From positions 2,804,325 through 2,868,324 of the forward strand of contig NZ_LR026978.1 of assembly GCF_900604315.1 (NCBI RefSeq): a DNA stretch of 64,000 nt. Direction: 5' to 3'. This DNA is from [Erwinia] mediterraneensis (GTDB lineage: Bacteria; Pseudomonadota; Gammaproteobacteria; Enterobacterales; Enterobacteriaceae). Below the pieces are notes generated by a model. That model was not told the DNA's origin. It saw nothing but the letters and a program-made list of their open reading frames with translations, and did no database searches. A program made the position numbers and the translations under genes. This document shows positions 1 through 8,919 of the stretch, piece after piece (positions within the stretch are counted from its first letter, which is position 1; each line of letters starts with the position of its first letter).

Positions 1-728
1 ATACGCAGGTGGTGCGCGGCGCTATTCTGGCAGGCGAGCTGGATATCTATCCGGAATATACCGGTAACGGTGCGTTTTTCTTTAATGATGAGCAAGATAG
101 CGCATGGAAAAATGCCGAGGCGGGTTACCAGAAGGTGAAGACGCTGGATGCGGAAAAAAATCAGCTGGTATGGCTGACCCCCGCGCCAGCCAACAACACC
201 TGGACCATTGCGGTGCGCAGCGACGTAGCGCAAAAAAATAACCTCAACTCGCTTGCCGATCTCGGCGCATATCTGCGCAACGGTGGCAGCTTTAAGCTGG
301 CGGCCTCGGCGGAATTTATTGAACGCAGTGATGCGCTGCCCGCGTTTGAAAAAGCCTATAACTTCAAACTCAACCAGGATCAGCTGCTGTCGCTGGCGGG
401 CGGGGATACTGCCGTCACCCTGAAAGCGGCGGCGCAGCAAACCTCCGGCGTGAATGCCGCCATGGCCTATGGCACCGACGGTCCGGTGGCGGCGTTGGGA
501 TTGCAAACGCTCAGCGATCCGGCAGGCGTGCAGCCGATCTACGCTCCCACACCGGTGGTGCGCGCCGCAGTGCTGAAACAGTATCCCGATCTTGAAAAAT
601 GGCTACAGCCGGTGTTCGCGTCGCTTGATGCCAGAACGCTGCAACAGCTGAATGCGCAAATTGCGGTAGAAGGGCAGGATGCCAGCAGTGTCGCGGCGCA
701 CTATCTGCAGCAGAAGAAATTGCTGTAG
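1..728 (+). CDS. osmF: Osmoprotectant ABC transporter substrate-binding protein OsmF (YehZ), 5' end missing
   Basis: This is the periplasmic binding component of the YehZYXW (OsmF) importer of glycine betaine-type osmoprotectants. The gene enters from the left edge, with the first whole codon at base 3, and about 240 residues remain of a family length near 305. The family motif GELDIYPEYTG lies at the start of the visible part and the C-terminal lobe is complete. The permease gene yehY follows 20 bases later and the order osmF-yehY-yehX-yehW matches E. coli. In E. coli this operon depends on sigma S; the promoter lies outside the window. Confidence 0.9.
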   Translation, partial: TQVVRGAILAGELDIYPEYTGNGAFFFNDEQDSAWKNAEAGYQKVKTLDAEKNQLVWLTPAPANNTWTIAVRSDVAQKNNLNSLADLGAYLRNGGSFKLAASAEFIERSDALPAFEKAYNFKLNQDQLLSLAGGDTAVTLKAAAQQTSGVNAAMAYGTDGPVAALGLQTLSDPAGVQPIYAPTPVVRAAVLKQYPDLEKWLQPVFASLDARTLQQLNAQIAVEGQDASSVAAHYLQQKKLL

Positions 729-748
729 CGGAAACTGCCCAGGGAAAG

Positions 749-1906
749 ATGAAGCACATACGTTTTTACCATCCGGTTCCGCTGCTGCTGCTGGCGCTGT
801 TGAGCCTGACGCTGGGCGGTCTGCCGTTTCTCACTTACGCGGCTAACCGCCTGGTGGCGGGCGAGCCGATCATGCTGTGGCAACTGACGCACGGCCCCGG
901 ACTGCTGCTGCCGCTGGCGCTGCTCTGGTTGCTGGTATGGCGTCCGCCACGACCTGCGACCTTTCTGCTGTTGTTGCTGCTGGCCGAACTGCTGCTGGCG
1001 GGCATGGTTTTCCTCAGCGGTCACCATGCCGCCGCGCTGGCGGCAGAGGGCAGCCGTCTGGCCCGTACCGCTTTTGGCAGCGGCCTGTGGCTCTCCGCCG
1101 CGCTATGTCTGCTGCTGGCGGCTGAGGCGATTCGTCATCTCACCCCTCATCCACTCTGGCGACTGCTGCTTAACGCTCAGGTCTGGCTGCTGCCGCTGCT
1201 GATGCTGCTCAGCGGGCAACTGGATCAGCTGTCATTACTGAAAGAGTATGCCAGTCGCCAGCAGGTTTTTGACCAGGCGTTTGCCCGCCATCTGGCTTTG
1301 CTGGTAGGCACGCTGCTGACCGCGCTGCTTATCGGCATGCCGCTGGGTATCTGGCTCTGCCGGCGGCCCGGCTGGCAGTCAGCAACCTTTGGCGTGCTGA
1401 ATGTGATTCAGACGGTGCCCTCGGTAGCGCTGTTTGGTTTGCTGATTGCGCCGCTGGCCGGACTGGTGCAGCGCTTTCCCGCGCTGGGCGACTGGGGCAT
1501 CGGCGGCATTGGCGCGGCGCCGGCGCTGATTGCGCTGGTACTTTATGCACTGTTGCCACTGGTGCGCAGTGTCGTGGCGGGTCTGCAGCAGGTGCCCGCC
1601 GGGGGGAGGGAAACGGCGCGCGGGATGGGGATGGGGCCGCTGCAGCAGTTCTGGCATGCTGAAGGGCCGCTGGCGCTCCCGGGCTGGCTGGCCGGTTTAC
1701 GCGTGGTGGTGGTGCAAACCCTGGGCATGACGGTGATCGCCGCCCTGATTGGTGCCGGGGGTTTTGGGGCGATTATTTTTCAGGGCCTGCTGAGCAGCGC
1801 GCTCGATCTGGTACTGCTCGGCGTGATTCCGGTGATTGCGCTGGCCGTTGTTCTGGATGCGCTGTTCCGGCTGGTGATTTCCCTGCTGGAGGTAACAAAC
1901 CGATGA
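749..1906 (+). CDS. yehY: Osmoprotectant ABC transporter permease YehY
   Basis: This is an inner-membrane permease of the OsmF/YehZYXW importer, 385 residues like E. coli YehY. The N-terminal half holds several hydrophobic segments specific to this long permease type. The C-terminal half holds the binding-protein-dependent transport domain, with the conserved stretches NVIQTVPSVALFGLL and AALIGAGGFGA. The start has a short AGGGA Shine-Dalgarno sequence. The stop overlaps the yehX start in an ATGA junction, so the two are probably translationally coupled. The long and the short permease (YehW) presumably form a heterodimer. Confidence 0.93.
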   Translation: MKHIRFYHPVPLLLLALLSLTLGGLPFLTYAANRLVAGEPIMLWQLTHGPGLLLPLALLWLLVWRPPRPATFLLLLLLAELLLAGMVFLSGHHAAALAAEGSRLARTAFGSGLWLSAALCLLLAAEAIRHLTPHPLWRLLLNAQVWLLPLLMLLSGQLDQLSLLKEYASRQQVFDQAFARHLALLVGTLLTALLIGMPLGIWLCRRPGWQSATFGVLNVIQTVPSVALFGLLIAPLAGLVQRFPALGDWGIGGIGAAPALIALVLYALLPLVRSVVAGLQQVPAGGRETARGMGMGPLQQFWHAEGPLALPGWLAGLRVVVVQTLGMTVIAALIGAGGFGAIIFQGLLSSALDLVLLGVIPVIALAVVLDALFRLVISLLEVTNR

Positions 1907-2850
1907 TTCAGTTTGAACGGGTAAGTAAGTCGTTTGCCGGTATGCCTGCGGTCAGCGATTTGACGCTGGACATTGCGGCGGGCGAATTTGCTGTGCTGAT
2001 TGGCACCTCCGGATCGGGTAAATCGACCACGCTGAAAATGATTAACCGTCTGGTTGAACATGATACCGGACAGATTCGCTTTGCCGGTGAGGAGATCCGC
2101 CAGCTGGACGCACGCAGTTTGCGCCGCCGTATGGGGTACGCCATTCAGTCCATTGGCCTGTTCCCGCACTGGACGGTGGCCAGAAATATCGCCACGGTTC
2201 CGCAGCTGCTGAAATGGCCGCGGGCACGTATCGCGGCACGGATCGACGAGCTGCTGGGGCTGCTGAATCTCGATCCTGCGCTGGCCACACGTTATCCGTA
2301 TCAGCTGTCAGGCGGCCAGCAGCAACGTGTCGGCGTCGCGCGAGCGCTGGCCGCCGATCCTGAGGTGCTGCTGATGGATGAACCTTTTGGCGCTCTGGAC
2401 CCGGTTACGCGCGGCGTATTGCAGCAGGAGATGTTGCGTATACATCGCCTCTCCGGTCGCACCATCGTGCTGGTGACCCACGATATTGACGAGGCGCTGA
2501 CGCTGGCGGATCGGCTGGTGCTGATGGATGAGGGGAAAATTGTGCAGCAAGGCAGGCCGGTGGAGCTGCTCACTCAGCCGAAAACCCCGTTTGTGCGTGA
2601 CTTCTTTGGCCGCAGCGAGTTTGGGGTGCGCCTGCTCTCGTTAGGTCTGGCAGGCACCAGCGCGCGACGCGGCGAGTGGCTGGAGGGCGAGGCGATTGCC
2701 GCCAGCCTGACGCTGCGCGAGGCGCTGTCGCAGTTTATCGCCCGCCAGACCGATAAGCTGCCGGTGGTGGATGAGCGCCAGCAGCCGATCGGCGTGCTGC
2801 ATTTTAACGATCTGCTGCGTCAGCGTGAGGTGAGCGGATGCGCGGGTTAA
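1903..2850 (+). CDS. yehX: Osmoprotectant ABC transporter ATP-binding protein YehX
   Basis: This is the cytoplasmic ATPase of the OsmF importer. The Walker A motif GTSGSGKST is at residues 34-42, the signature LSGGQ at 135-139 and Walker B LLMDEP at 156-161. The last 60 or so residues look like a CBS-type regulatory domain, as in related OpuA and ProV ATPases ([15 protein letters not shown]). At 315 residues it is slightly longer than E. coli YehX. It overlaps yehY by 4 bases and yehW by 13 bases, which supports one polycistronic unit. Confidence 0.94.
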   Translation: MIQFERVSKSFAGMPAVSDLTLDIAAGEFAVLIGTSGSGKSTTLKMINRLVEHDTGQIRFAGEEIRQLDARSLRRRMGYAIQSIGLFPHWTVARNIATVPQLLKWPRARIAARIDELLGLLNLDPALATRYPYQLSGGQQQRVGVARALAADPEVLLMDEPFGALDPVTRGVLQQEMLRIHRLSGRTIVLVTHDIDEALTLADRLVLMDEGKIVQQGRPVELLTQPKTPFVRDFFGRSEFGVRLLSLGLAGTSARRGEWLEGEAIAASLTLREALSQFIARQTDKLPVVDERQQPIGVLHFNDLLRQREVSGCAG

Positions 2851-3617
2851 AAGATCCTCTGCTTTGGCTGCTGCTGTTATTTGTCGCTCTGCTCTGGGCG
2901 ATGCCCTATAGCGGTCCGCTGTTTGCCGCCTGGTTCCCCGAGCTGGAGCGGCCTCTTTATCAGCAGGAAAGTTTCTTTCAGCTGGCGCTGGCGCACATTA
3001 CGCTGGTGCTGACAGCCAGTGCGCTGGCGCTGGTGACTGGCGTCGGCAGCGGCGTGCTGGTCACGCGCCGCCAGGGGCGTGCCTTTCGGCCGCTGGTCGA
3101 GACGATCGTCGCTGCCGGCCAGACATTTCCGCCGGTTGCGGTGCTGGCGATAGCCGTGCCGGTGATGGGATTTGGCGCCTGGCCAGCGGTGATAGCGCTG
3201 CTGCTTTACGGCCTGTTGCCGATTCTGCAGGGGACCCTGGCGGGACTGGATAGCGTCCCCGCCAGCAGCCGCGAAATTGCACAAGGGGTAGGCATGAGCC
3301 CCTGGCAGCGCTTATGGCAGGTGGAACTGGCGCTGGCGGCACCGGTCATTCTCGCCGGGGTGCGCACCTCGGTGATAATCAATATTGGCACGGCGGCGAT
3401 TGCCTCAACGGTGGGCGCAAAAAGCCTCGGCTCACCTGTGATTATTGGCCTGAGCGGTTTTAATACGGCTTATGTGATTCAGGGGGCGTTACTGGTGGCG
3501 CTGCTGGCGGTCGTCAGCGATCGCCTGTTTGAACGCCTGCAGCGTCGGCTCAGCGTGCATGCAGCACAACCGTGTAACCCACCAGCATCAGGCCACCCAC
3601 GCCGCCGACAGTCATAG
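2838..3617 (+). CDS. yehW: Osmoprotectant ABC transporter permease YehW
   Basis: This is the second, shorter permease of the OsmF importer, with about six hydrophobic segments and the permease loop [21 protein letters not shown] near residue 138. The start lies inside the end of yehX. The protein has 259 residues, some 15 more than E. coli YehW. The extra residues form a polar proline- and arginine-rich tail that is read antisense through the small gene yohO, so the tail may be a by-product of the overlap. It closes the four-gene operon. Confidence 0.92.
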   Translation: MRGLKDPLLWLLLLFVALLWAMPYSGPLFAAWFPELERPLYQQESFFQLALAHITLVLTASALALVTGVGSGVLVTRRQGRAFRPLVETIVAAGQTFPPVAVLAIAVPVMGFGAWPAVIALLLYGLLPILQGTLAGLDSVPASSREIAQGVGMSPWQRLWQVELALAAPVILAGVRTSVIINIGTAAIASTVGAKSLGSPVIIGLSGFNTAYVIQGALLVALLAVVSDRLFERLQRRLSVHAAQPCNPPASGHPRRRQS

Positions 3618-3657
3618 TGAGAAAAAGAAGGGTAACTGCGATTTTTTGCCAGTTCAT
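3550..3657 (-). CDS. yohO: Small membrane protein YohO (UPF0387)
   Basis: This 35-residue reading frame encodes one hydrophobic segment with a glycine-rich stretch ([18 protein letters not shown] at residues 18-35). It aligns with E. coli YohO (35 residues, GGIGGVMLAGYT region) and sits in the same place, between mlrA and yehW. An AGG Shine-Dalgarno sequence lies six bases before the ATG. The gene overlaps the last 68 bases of yehW on the other strand. Its function is unknown. It is in the same direction as mlrA, 108 bases downstream. Confidence 0.85.
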   Translation of the reverse strand: MNWQKIAVTLLFLTMTVGGVGGLMLVGYTVVLHAR

Positions 3658-3765
3658 AAGAAACCTGATGCGTGTCAAAGAAGGGCAATAATAACGTGGA
3701 CGACGCGCCGCACCAAGGGCCATGCGTGCCTTTTCTCTGCGTTGCAGAGGGTGCCCGCAGAAAAG

Positions 3766-4500
3766 TTACGGGCTGCCGTGTATCTGGACCGAAAATCCCT
3801 GTTCCTGCCAGTGACTTAACTGCTCCTGCTGGCGGCGCGTGAGTTTTTTGCCGGTCCAGAGAAAAATCATCTGCCCGGGAAACAGTTCAGGGCGCGGCAG
3901 TTCCAGCGGCTCCGCCAGCACGTCCATACGCCAGCCCTGCTGCGAAAGACGCCAGGCTTCCAGCCAGAGACGGGTGCGATCCTCGCCGCCCCAGCCAATA
4001 ATCAACGCATCCTTGCCCGGCTTTTTACGCACGCCGGTCAGGCAGAAGGCAACATAGTCAATCAGCGCGCCATCCAGCAGGCTGCACATAGCACGCGCAG
4101 TGTTTTGATCCAGACCGAGCCGCTGACGTACTGGCACAAAGATATGGTCGATCGCCACATCCGCAGAATTTTCCCGCCCGATTGCCGCTATCTTTGCCCG
4201 CAGTTTGGCCGGACGCACATGGCGCAGCACGCTCATCAGCTCTTCCTGCAGAGCGAACCAGCCATCGTGGGCATTAACTTCTTCACCGGTGAGCAGGGCT
4301 TTCACTTTGCCGACAGGCACGCCGCTCTCTATCCAGCGCTTGATCTCCTCAATGCGCTGAACGTCTTCATCATCAAACTGTCGATGTCCGCCTTCGGTTC
4401 GCTGTGGCTTTAACAGACCGTAACGTCTCTGCCACGCGCGCAGTGTTACCGGGTTGATTCCACAGCGTTCGGCAACCTCACCGATACTGTATAAGACCAT
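3766..4500 (-). CDS. mlrA: MerR-type curli/biofilm regulator MlrA
   Basis: MlrA is a MerR-family activator of csgD, hence of curli and cellulose in enteric bacteria. The 244-residue protein has the MerR winged helix at residues 1-70 ([21 protein letters not shown], with the [10 protein letters not shown] wing) and the long C-terminal domain typical of MlrA, resembling cobalamin-binding regulators. It stands next to the osmF operon as in E. coli, where both belong to the sigma S regulon. The divergent intergenic region carries two TGTACA boxes that resemble the MlrA site upstream of csgD (see 4555-4580). Confidence 0.93.
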   Translation of the reverse strand: MVLYSIGEVAERCGINPVTLRAWQRRYGLLKPQRTEGGHRQFDDEDVQRIEEIKRWIESGVPVGKVKALLTGEEVNAHDGWFALQEELMSVLRHVRPAKLRAKIAAIGRENSADVAIDHIFVPVRQRLGLDQNTARAMCSLLDGALIDYVAFCLTGVRKKPGKDALIIGWGGEDRTRLWLEAWRLSQQGWRMDVLAEPLELPRPELFPGQMIFLWTGKKLTRRQQEQLSHWQEQGFSVQIHGSP

Positions 4501-4554
4501 GCATTCCTCAAATCACTGCCTGTAGGCCAGTTAACTCTAGCGAAGCCTACTAAG

Positions 4555-4580
4555 TTGTACAATTTATTTTTTGCTGTACA
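4555..4580. promoter_or_regulatory. Candidate MlrA autoregulatory site
   Basis: TTGTACA and TGTACA are separated by 13 bases between mlrA and the divergent XRE-cupin gene. The published MlrA target near csgD, as I remember it, is a pair of TGTACA boxes in AT context separated by about 12 bases. The spacing differs by one base, so the match is suggestive only. Confidence 0.45.
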
Positions 4581-4610
4581 GCTTGATATGGTGTTGTTTT
4601 TAGCGTTATA

Positions 4611-4644
4611 TCTCACATATGAGAAATTTATCCCTAAAGTGAGA
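4611..4644. promoter_or_regulatory. Paired inverted repeats before the XRE-cupin gene
   Basis: TCTCACATATGAGA (4611-4624) is an inverted repeat with 5-base arms. An imperfect second copy, TCCCTAAAGTGAGA, starts exactly 20 bases later (4631-4644), just before the start codon at 4653. Two 14-base sites two helical turns apart and close to the start fit an operator through which the XRE regulator could repress its own gene. This is an inference. Confidence 0.45.
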
Positions 4645-4652
4645 AAAACCTA

Positions 4653-5216
4653 ATGCAGCAACCTGATACTGAACAGCGTCTGGCCGCACGGCTGGCAGAA
4701 CTGCGTCTTATACGCGGCTGGTCGCTGGATGAACTTGCCATGGCTACCGGCATCAGTCGCGCCTCATTGTCGCGAATTGAGCGCGGGGAGACCAGTCCAA
4801 CTGCCGCATTACTTAACCGGCTGTGCGTGGCTTACGGATTAACTATGTCACGCTTGCTCAGTGAGGTCGAGTCAGGCAATGCGTTATTGCTCACCTCTGA
4901 CCAGCAACCGGTATGGCGTGATGAAGAGAGCGGCTTTTATCGTCGTAATCTGTCACCCCCGGCCAACGGTTTTAAAACTGAGATGATTGAGGCGCGGCTG
5001 CGCCCCGGTGCCCGCATTGAGTATGAAGCTCCGCCGGTGACGGGCATGGAGCAGCATATCTGGCTGCTGAGCGGCGCGCTGGATATTGTACTGGAAGATC
5101 AACGCTGGTCGCTCAGGGCAGGCGATTGTCTGCGCTTTCATTTAACCGGGAAATCGGCCTTTTACGCCGGCGTTAACGCAGAGGCGCACTATCTGCTGGT
5201 GGTATGTCGGCCATGA
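4653..5216 (+). CDS. XRE-family regulator with C-terminal cupin domain
   Basis: The 187-residue protein has an N-terminal helix-turn-helix (about residues 10-65, including MATGISRASLSRIERGETSP) followed by a cupin-like beta-barrel (about 105-185). This two-domain design is common among regulators of amine, amino acid and detoxification genes, where the cupin senses a small ligand. The next gene, a GNAT acetyltransferase, overlaps its stop in an ATGA junction, so the pair is probably one unit. Inverted repeats just upstream suggest autoregulation. The ligand cannot be told from the sequence. Confidence 0.85.
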   Translation: MQQPDTEQRLAARLAELRLIRGWSLDELAMATGISRASLSRIERGETSPTAALLNRLCVAYGLTMSRLLSEVESGNALLLTSDQQPVWRDEESGFYRRNLSPPANGFKTEMIEARLRPGARIEYEAPPVTGMEQHIWLLSGALDIVLEDQRWSLRAGDCLRFHLTGKSAFYAGVNAEAHYLLVVCRP

Positions 5217-5743
5217 TTGAGGAAATGAATGCATCGCAAGCCCGGCAGGCACTACCGGAATTGTGTGAAGTGCTGCGCGCCTGCGTCGCAGAGGGGGCCA
5301 GCGTCGGGTTCGTTGATGCGGACGACAGTGAGACGCTAAACGCTTTCTGGCAGAGCCGGATCGCCAGTATTGCCCGTAAGGAAACGCAGTTACTGGTCGC
5401 CCGGGAAGCCGGAGTAGTGGTCGCCACGGTCATGACAGGCTACAGCGGCATGCCAAATGGCCGCCATCGGGCAGAAATCAGCAAGCTGCTGGTACACCCG
5501 CAGGCGCGACGCCAGGGCATTGCGCGTCGCCTGATGCAGCAGGCGGAAGCGCTGGCGCTGGCGAGAGGATGTCTGCTGCTGGTGCTTGATACCCGCAGCG
5601 GCGATGTTGCCAGTCAGCTTTACCTGTCGTTGGGTTGGCAAGTGGCCGGCACTATTCCTTTTTACGCTGCCTCCGGTTCAGGCCAGCTGGAAGCCACCAC
5701 CCTGATGTACAAAAAGGTAGGCTGGCTGGCGGACAGGGAGTAA
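5213..5743 (+). CDS. GNAT-family N-acetyltransferase
   Basis: This is a cytoplasmic acetyl-CoA-dependent N-acetyltransferase of unknown substrate. The acetyl-CoA-binding segment is visible as KLLVHPQARRQGIARRLM, followed by LLLVLDTRSGDVASQLYLSLGW, the usual last strands of the fold. The start is placed at 5213, where ATG overlaps the TGA of the XRE-cupin gene; 5204 is an alternative. Pairing with a cupin regulator suggests induction by a small molecule that the enzyme may acetylate, but this is inference. The array of 187-bp repeats begins 14 bases after the stop. Confidence 0.82.
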   Translation: MIEEMNASQARQALPELCEVLRACVAEGASVGFVDADDSETLNAFWQSRIASIARKETQLLVAREAGVVVATVMTGYSGMPNGRHRAEISKLLVHPQARRQGIARRLMQQAEALALARGCLLLVLDTRSGDVASQLYLSLGWQVAGTIPFYAASGSGQLEATTLMYKKVGWLADRE

Positions 5744-5757
5744 GGCACCGGTCAGTT

Positions 5758-6724
5758 CCCTCTCCCTCCGGGAGAGGGTTAGGGTGAGGGGAGCAGACAG
5801 ACAGGCTGTGCAACGTTCACCCTCACCCCGGCCCTCTCCCGCAGGCGGGAGAGGGGGAGGTGCAGGTTTGTGAGATGGGTGCGGGATTCAGACATACCTG
5901 ATTGTGCAGCCAGGACCCGTTCCGTCAGACCGCACCGTGCAGTCCCCTCTCCCTCCGGGAGAGGGTTAGGGTGAGGGGAGCAGACAGACAGGATGTGCGA
6001 CGTTCATCCTCACCCCGGCCCTCTCCCGCAGGCGGGAGAGGGGGAGGTGCAGGTTTGTGAGATGGGTGCGGGATTCAGACATACCTGATTGTGCAGACAG
6101 GACCCGTTCCGTCAGACCGCACCGTGCGGTCCCCTCTCCCTCCGGGAGAGGGTTAGGGTGAGGGGAGCAGACAGACAGGATGTGCGACGTTCATCCTCAC
6201 CCCGGCCCTCTCCCGCAGGCGGGAGAGGGGGAGGTGCAGGTTTGTGAGATGAGTGCGGGGTTCAGACATACCTGATTGTGCAGACAGGACCCGTTCCGTC
6301 AGACCGCACCGTGCTGTCCCCTCTCCCTCCGGGAGAGGGTTAGGGTGAGGGGAGCAGACAGACAGGATGTGCGACGTTCACCCTCACCCCGGCCCTCTCC
6401 CGCAGGCGGGAGAGGGGGAGGTGCAGGTTTGTGAGAGAAGTGCGGGATTCAGACATACCTGATTGTGCAGACAGGACCCGTTCCGTCAGACCGCACCGTG
6501 CTGTCCCCTCTCCCTCCGGGAGAGGGTTAGGGTGAGGGGAGCAGACAGACAGGATGTGCAACGTTCACCCTCACCCCGGCCCTCTCCCGCAGGCGGGAGA
6601 GGGGGAGGTGCAGGTTTGTGAGATGAGTGCGGGGTTCAGACATACCTGATTGTGCAGCAGGACCCGTTCCGTCAGACCGCACCGCGCTGTCCCCTCTCCC
6701 TCCGGGAGAGGGTTAGGGTGAGGG
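5758..6724. repeat. Tandem array of a 187-bp unit, five copies plus a partial sixth
   Basis: Copies start at 5758, 5945, 6132, 6319, 6506 and 6692, the last one cut after 33 bases. The period is 187 bases four times and then 186. Each unit holds two palindromes, CCCTCTCCCTCCGGGAGAGG and, about 75 bases on, CCTCTCCCGCAGGCGGGAGAGG. They are flanked by inward-facing GGGTGAGGG and CCCTCACCC, so a unit is a head-to-head pair of REP-like elements plus a spacer of about 80 bases. Copies differ at few positions, which points to recent amplification. The period is not a multiple of three, so the array is not coding. It lies between two convergent genes. Confidence 0.93.
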
Positions 6725-6774
6725 AAAAGGCCGGTTGCCGATCACAACACTCTGAGCGCCGGAAAGTAAGGCGC

Positions 6775-7860
6775 TCAGAGACGGGCGGCCAGTGCGGTAA
6801 CGCGGGCGATGGCCGCCTGGAGTTGCGCTTCGCTGACCGGCTCCATCATATTCGCCATATCAGGCGCATGTACCGATTCCCGGACAATCAGCACCAGCTC
6901 ATCGGGCTCAAGCGGGGCGATTTCCGCCAGCGTCAGCGGTACGCCGCAGGCGCGCGCCAGCCGCATCTCCTGCAACAACTCCTCATCCGCGCGATTTTCC
7001 AGCGCCAGCAAGCAAAGGTTGCCAAAGCCCACCAGCAGACCATGACCAAACTCGCGCGTTTTATCGCAGAAGGTGAAGCCTTCATAAATGGCGTGAGCCG
7101 CGGCAGCATGGGCACCGTTGCTCATCAGCGAAGTCAGACCCGCCCAGGTGAAAATCGCGTCCAGCACCTGATCGAGTGCCGGGCTGCTGCGTCCCTCCTG
7201 CACATCGGCCCAGGCGGCGGGTCCGTGCGCCACAATCATGTCGTAGCAGATTTTGCTGTGCGCCAGCGAAGAGAGGGCATTGCCGCTGCGTGCCGGATGA
7301 CGCTGGCTCACCGCACGGAATTCATACCATTTCGCCAGGGTATCGCCCAGGCCGGCAGCCAGCCAGCGCGGCGGCGCTTTTGCCAGCAGCGCGCTGTCGA
7401 TAACCACTGCCGCTGGTGCCTGAGGCAATGGAAAAATATCAACAAAGTTGCCCTGATCATCGTAGCGAATCGACAACGGCGTTACGGCGGCGCAGGTCGC
7501 CGCGATGGTCGGCAGAGTGATCACCGGCAGGCCAAGCTGTGCGGCTACCGCTTTACAGGTATCGAGCGATTTGCCACCGCCCGCGCCGATAATTACGTCC
7601 GCCTGCAGCTCCTGAGCCAGCTGTGCCAGGCGGGTAATCTGGGGCAGCGATGTTTCTCCGCCATACCACTCTGATGCCAGCAGCGTGACGCCTGCCGCCT
7701 GCAGTTGGGTACCTACCGGAGTTTCTACGATCTGCAGGGCGGTTTTACCGCCAATCAACAGAGCACGCTGTCCCAGACCGGCACATATCTCACCCAGTTG
7801 GTTGAGCACGCCAGCGCCACGCACCACGCGTGCCGGAAAAATCAGGTTAAGTTGAGTCAT
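6775..7860 (-). CDS. GldA-type iron-containing alcohol dehydrogenase family protein
   Basis: This 361-residue protein belongs to the glycerol dehydrogenase (GldA) branch of metal-dependent alcohol dehydrogenases. The dinucleotide-binding GAGGGKSLDTCKAVA stretch and the following LPTIAATCAAVTPLS segment are present, as is the metal-site region AAHAIYEGFTFCDKTREFGHG. It is related to E. coli HcxA (YbdH), an NADPH-dependent hydroxycarboxylate reductase that shares the TIAATCAA motif, but it is not clearly the orthologue and the substrate is unknown. A LysR regulator is transcribed divergently and probably controls it. Confidence 0.85.
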   Translation of the reverse strand: MTQLNLIFPARVVRGAGVLNQLGEICAGLGQRALLIGGKTALQIVETPVGTQLQAAGVTLLASEWYGGETSLPQITRLAQLAQELQADVIIGAGGGKSLDTCKAVAAQLGLPVITLPTIAATCAAVTPLSIRYDDQGNFVDIFPLPQAPAAVVIDSALLAKAPPRWLAAGLGDTLAKWYEFRAVSQRHPARSGNALSSLAHSKICYDMIVAHGPAAWADVQEGRSSPALDQVLDAIFTWAGLTSLMSNGAHAAAAHAIYEGFTFCDKTREFGHGLLVGFGNLCLLALENRADEELLQEMRLARACGVPLTLAEIAPLEPDELVLIVRESVHAPDMANMMEPVSEAQLQAAIARVTALAARL

Positions 7861-7943
7861 CTCTTTGTCTCTGCAAAAGTTAGCGCATCAGGGCAATCAG
7901 GTAACTTTCTCATCATGGCTTGCCGCTGCGTCGGGAAAAATCC

Positions 7944-7972
7944 TTGACAACAAATAATCACTTCAGCGATTA
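7944..7972 (+). promoter_or_regulatory. Candidate promoter and LysR-type site in the divergent region
   Basis: A consensus -35 box TTGACA (7944-7949) lies 18 bases before a weak -10 GATTAC. The spacer and the -10 overlap AATCACTTCAGCGATT (7956-7971), an inverted repeat of the T-N11-A type bound by LysR regulators. This fits a LysR gene that represses itself and controls the divergent dehydrogenase gene. Confidence 0.45.
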
Positions 7973-8009
7973 CTTAACTAAAGATGGCGATCCCTGAAGG
8001 AAACCGTTC

Positions 8010-8906
8010 TTGCATAACTTACCCAACCTGAAGCTGTTGCAGGTATTTACCAGCGTGGTGCGCTGTCAGGGTTACTCGCGGGCGCAGCAGGCGCTGAACA
8101 TGACCACCCCCGCCATCAGCGGCTATATGAGCGAACTGGAAGCGCAGCTGGGGTTTGTGCTCTGTCAGCGCGGTCGCGGCGGCTTTTCCCTGACGCCAAA
8201 GGGCGAGCAGTTTTACGCCTATAGTCTGCAGCTGCTGGAACAGCTGGGCAGCTGGCAACAGCAGGTGGCGGCGTTAAAAAACGAGCAGGGCGGCACCTTT
8301 TCTCTGGGCGTGGTGGATGCCACGGTCACGGACAGCGCGCTGGATCTGCCCGCCGCCATCGTCCGGTTTAATCAGCGTTTTCCGGCGGTGTTTCTCAGCC
8401 TGAGCGTGCGCGATCCCAGCGAACTACAGCAGCATCTGCTGGAGGATCGGCTGGATTTGGCGATCGGTCATTTTCCGCTGCGCCTCAACAATCTGGTCAC
8501 TGTCCCGCTGTATGAGGAGCAGCACTGGCTCTATTGTCATCCCGACCATCCGCTGGCCCACGGCACCGCCAGCGTGGCGCAGATACAGCGCAGCGGTATC
8601 GTCACGCGGCGCTACTGGAATCAATCCGAGCTGAGCAAACGTGGTTTCCGCCAGAGCACCGCCTCGGTTGAAAGCATCGAAGCGCAGCTGACGCTGATCC
8701 TTTCCGGGCGTTACATTGGCTATCTGCCCGCGCACTATGCCCAACGCTGGGAAGAGGAAGGTGTGCTCCGGCGCCTGCTGCCGGAACATTTCCATTTTCG
8801 TGCTGCCTTCTCCTTTGCTTTTCGCCGTGGACGCAGCCGGGAAACGCTGATCCGCGCCATGCGTGAAATCCTGAATGCGCCTCGAAAAAGGAGAACGGAA
8901 AGCTGA
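8010..8906 (+). CDS. LysR-family transcriptional regulator
   Basis: This 298-residue protein has the LysR winged helix-turn-helix at residues 1-60 (LKLLQVFTSVVRCQGYSRAQ, then TTPAISGYMSELEAQLG) and a C-terminal effector domain. The start is the TTG at 8010, preceded by GAAGGAAA at the right distance; no ATG or GTG fits the family N-terminus better. The divergent GldA-type dehydrogenase is its likely target. The effector is unknown. The dinG gene follows in the same direction with its own LexA-controlled promoter. Confidence 0.88.
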   Translation: MHNLPNLKLLQVFTSVVRCQGYSRAQQALNMTTPAISGYMSELEAQLGFVLCQRGRGGFSLTPKGEQFYAYSLQLLEQLGSWQQQVAALKNEQGGTFSLGVVDATVTDSALDLPAAIVRFNQRFPAVFLSLSVRDPSELQQHLLEDRLDLAIGHFPLRLNNLVTVPLYEEQHWLYCHPDHPLAHGTASVAQIQRSGIVTRRYWNQSELSKRGFRQSTASVESIEAQLTLILSGRYIGYLPAHYAQRWEEEGVLRRLLPEHFHFRAAFSFAFRRGRSRETLIRAMREILNAPRKRRTES

Positions 8907-8919
8907 CGTTGTGCGCATA

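Noticed and set aside
6340..6561. 73-codon reading frame inside the repeat array
   Set aside because: The repeat period is not a multiple of three, so each copy shifts frame; the product is a translation of palindromes.
5758..6724. Possible CRISPR array
   Set aside because: The spacers between palindromes are almost identical from copy to copy and the period is 187 bases, unlike CRISPR repeats with unique spacers, and no cas genes are near.
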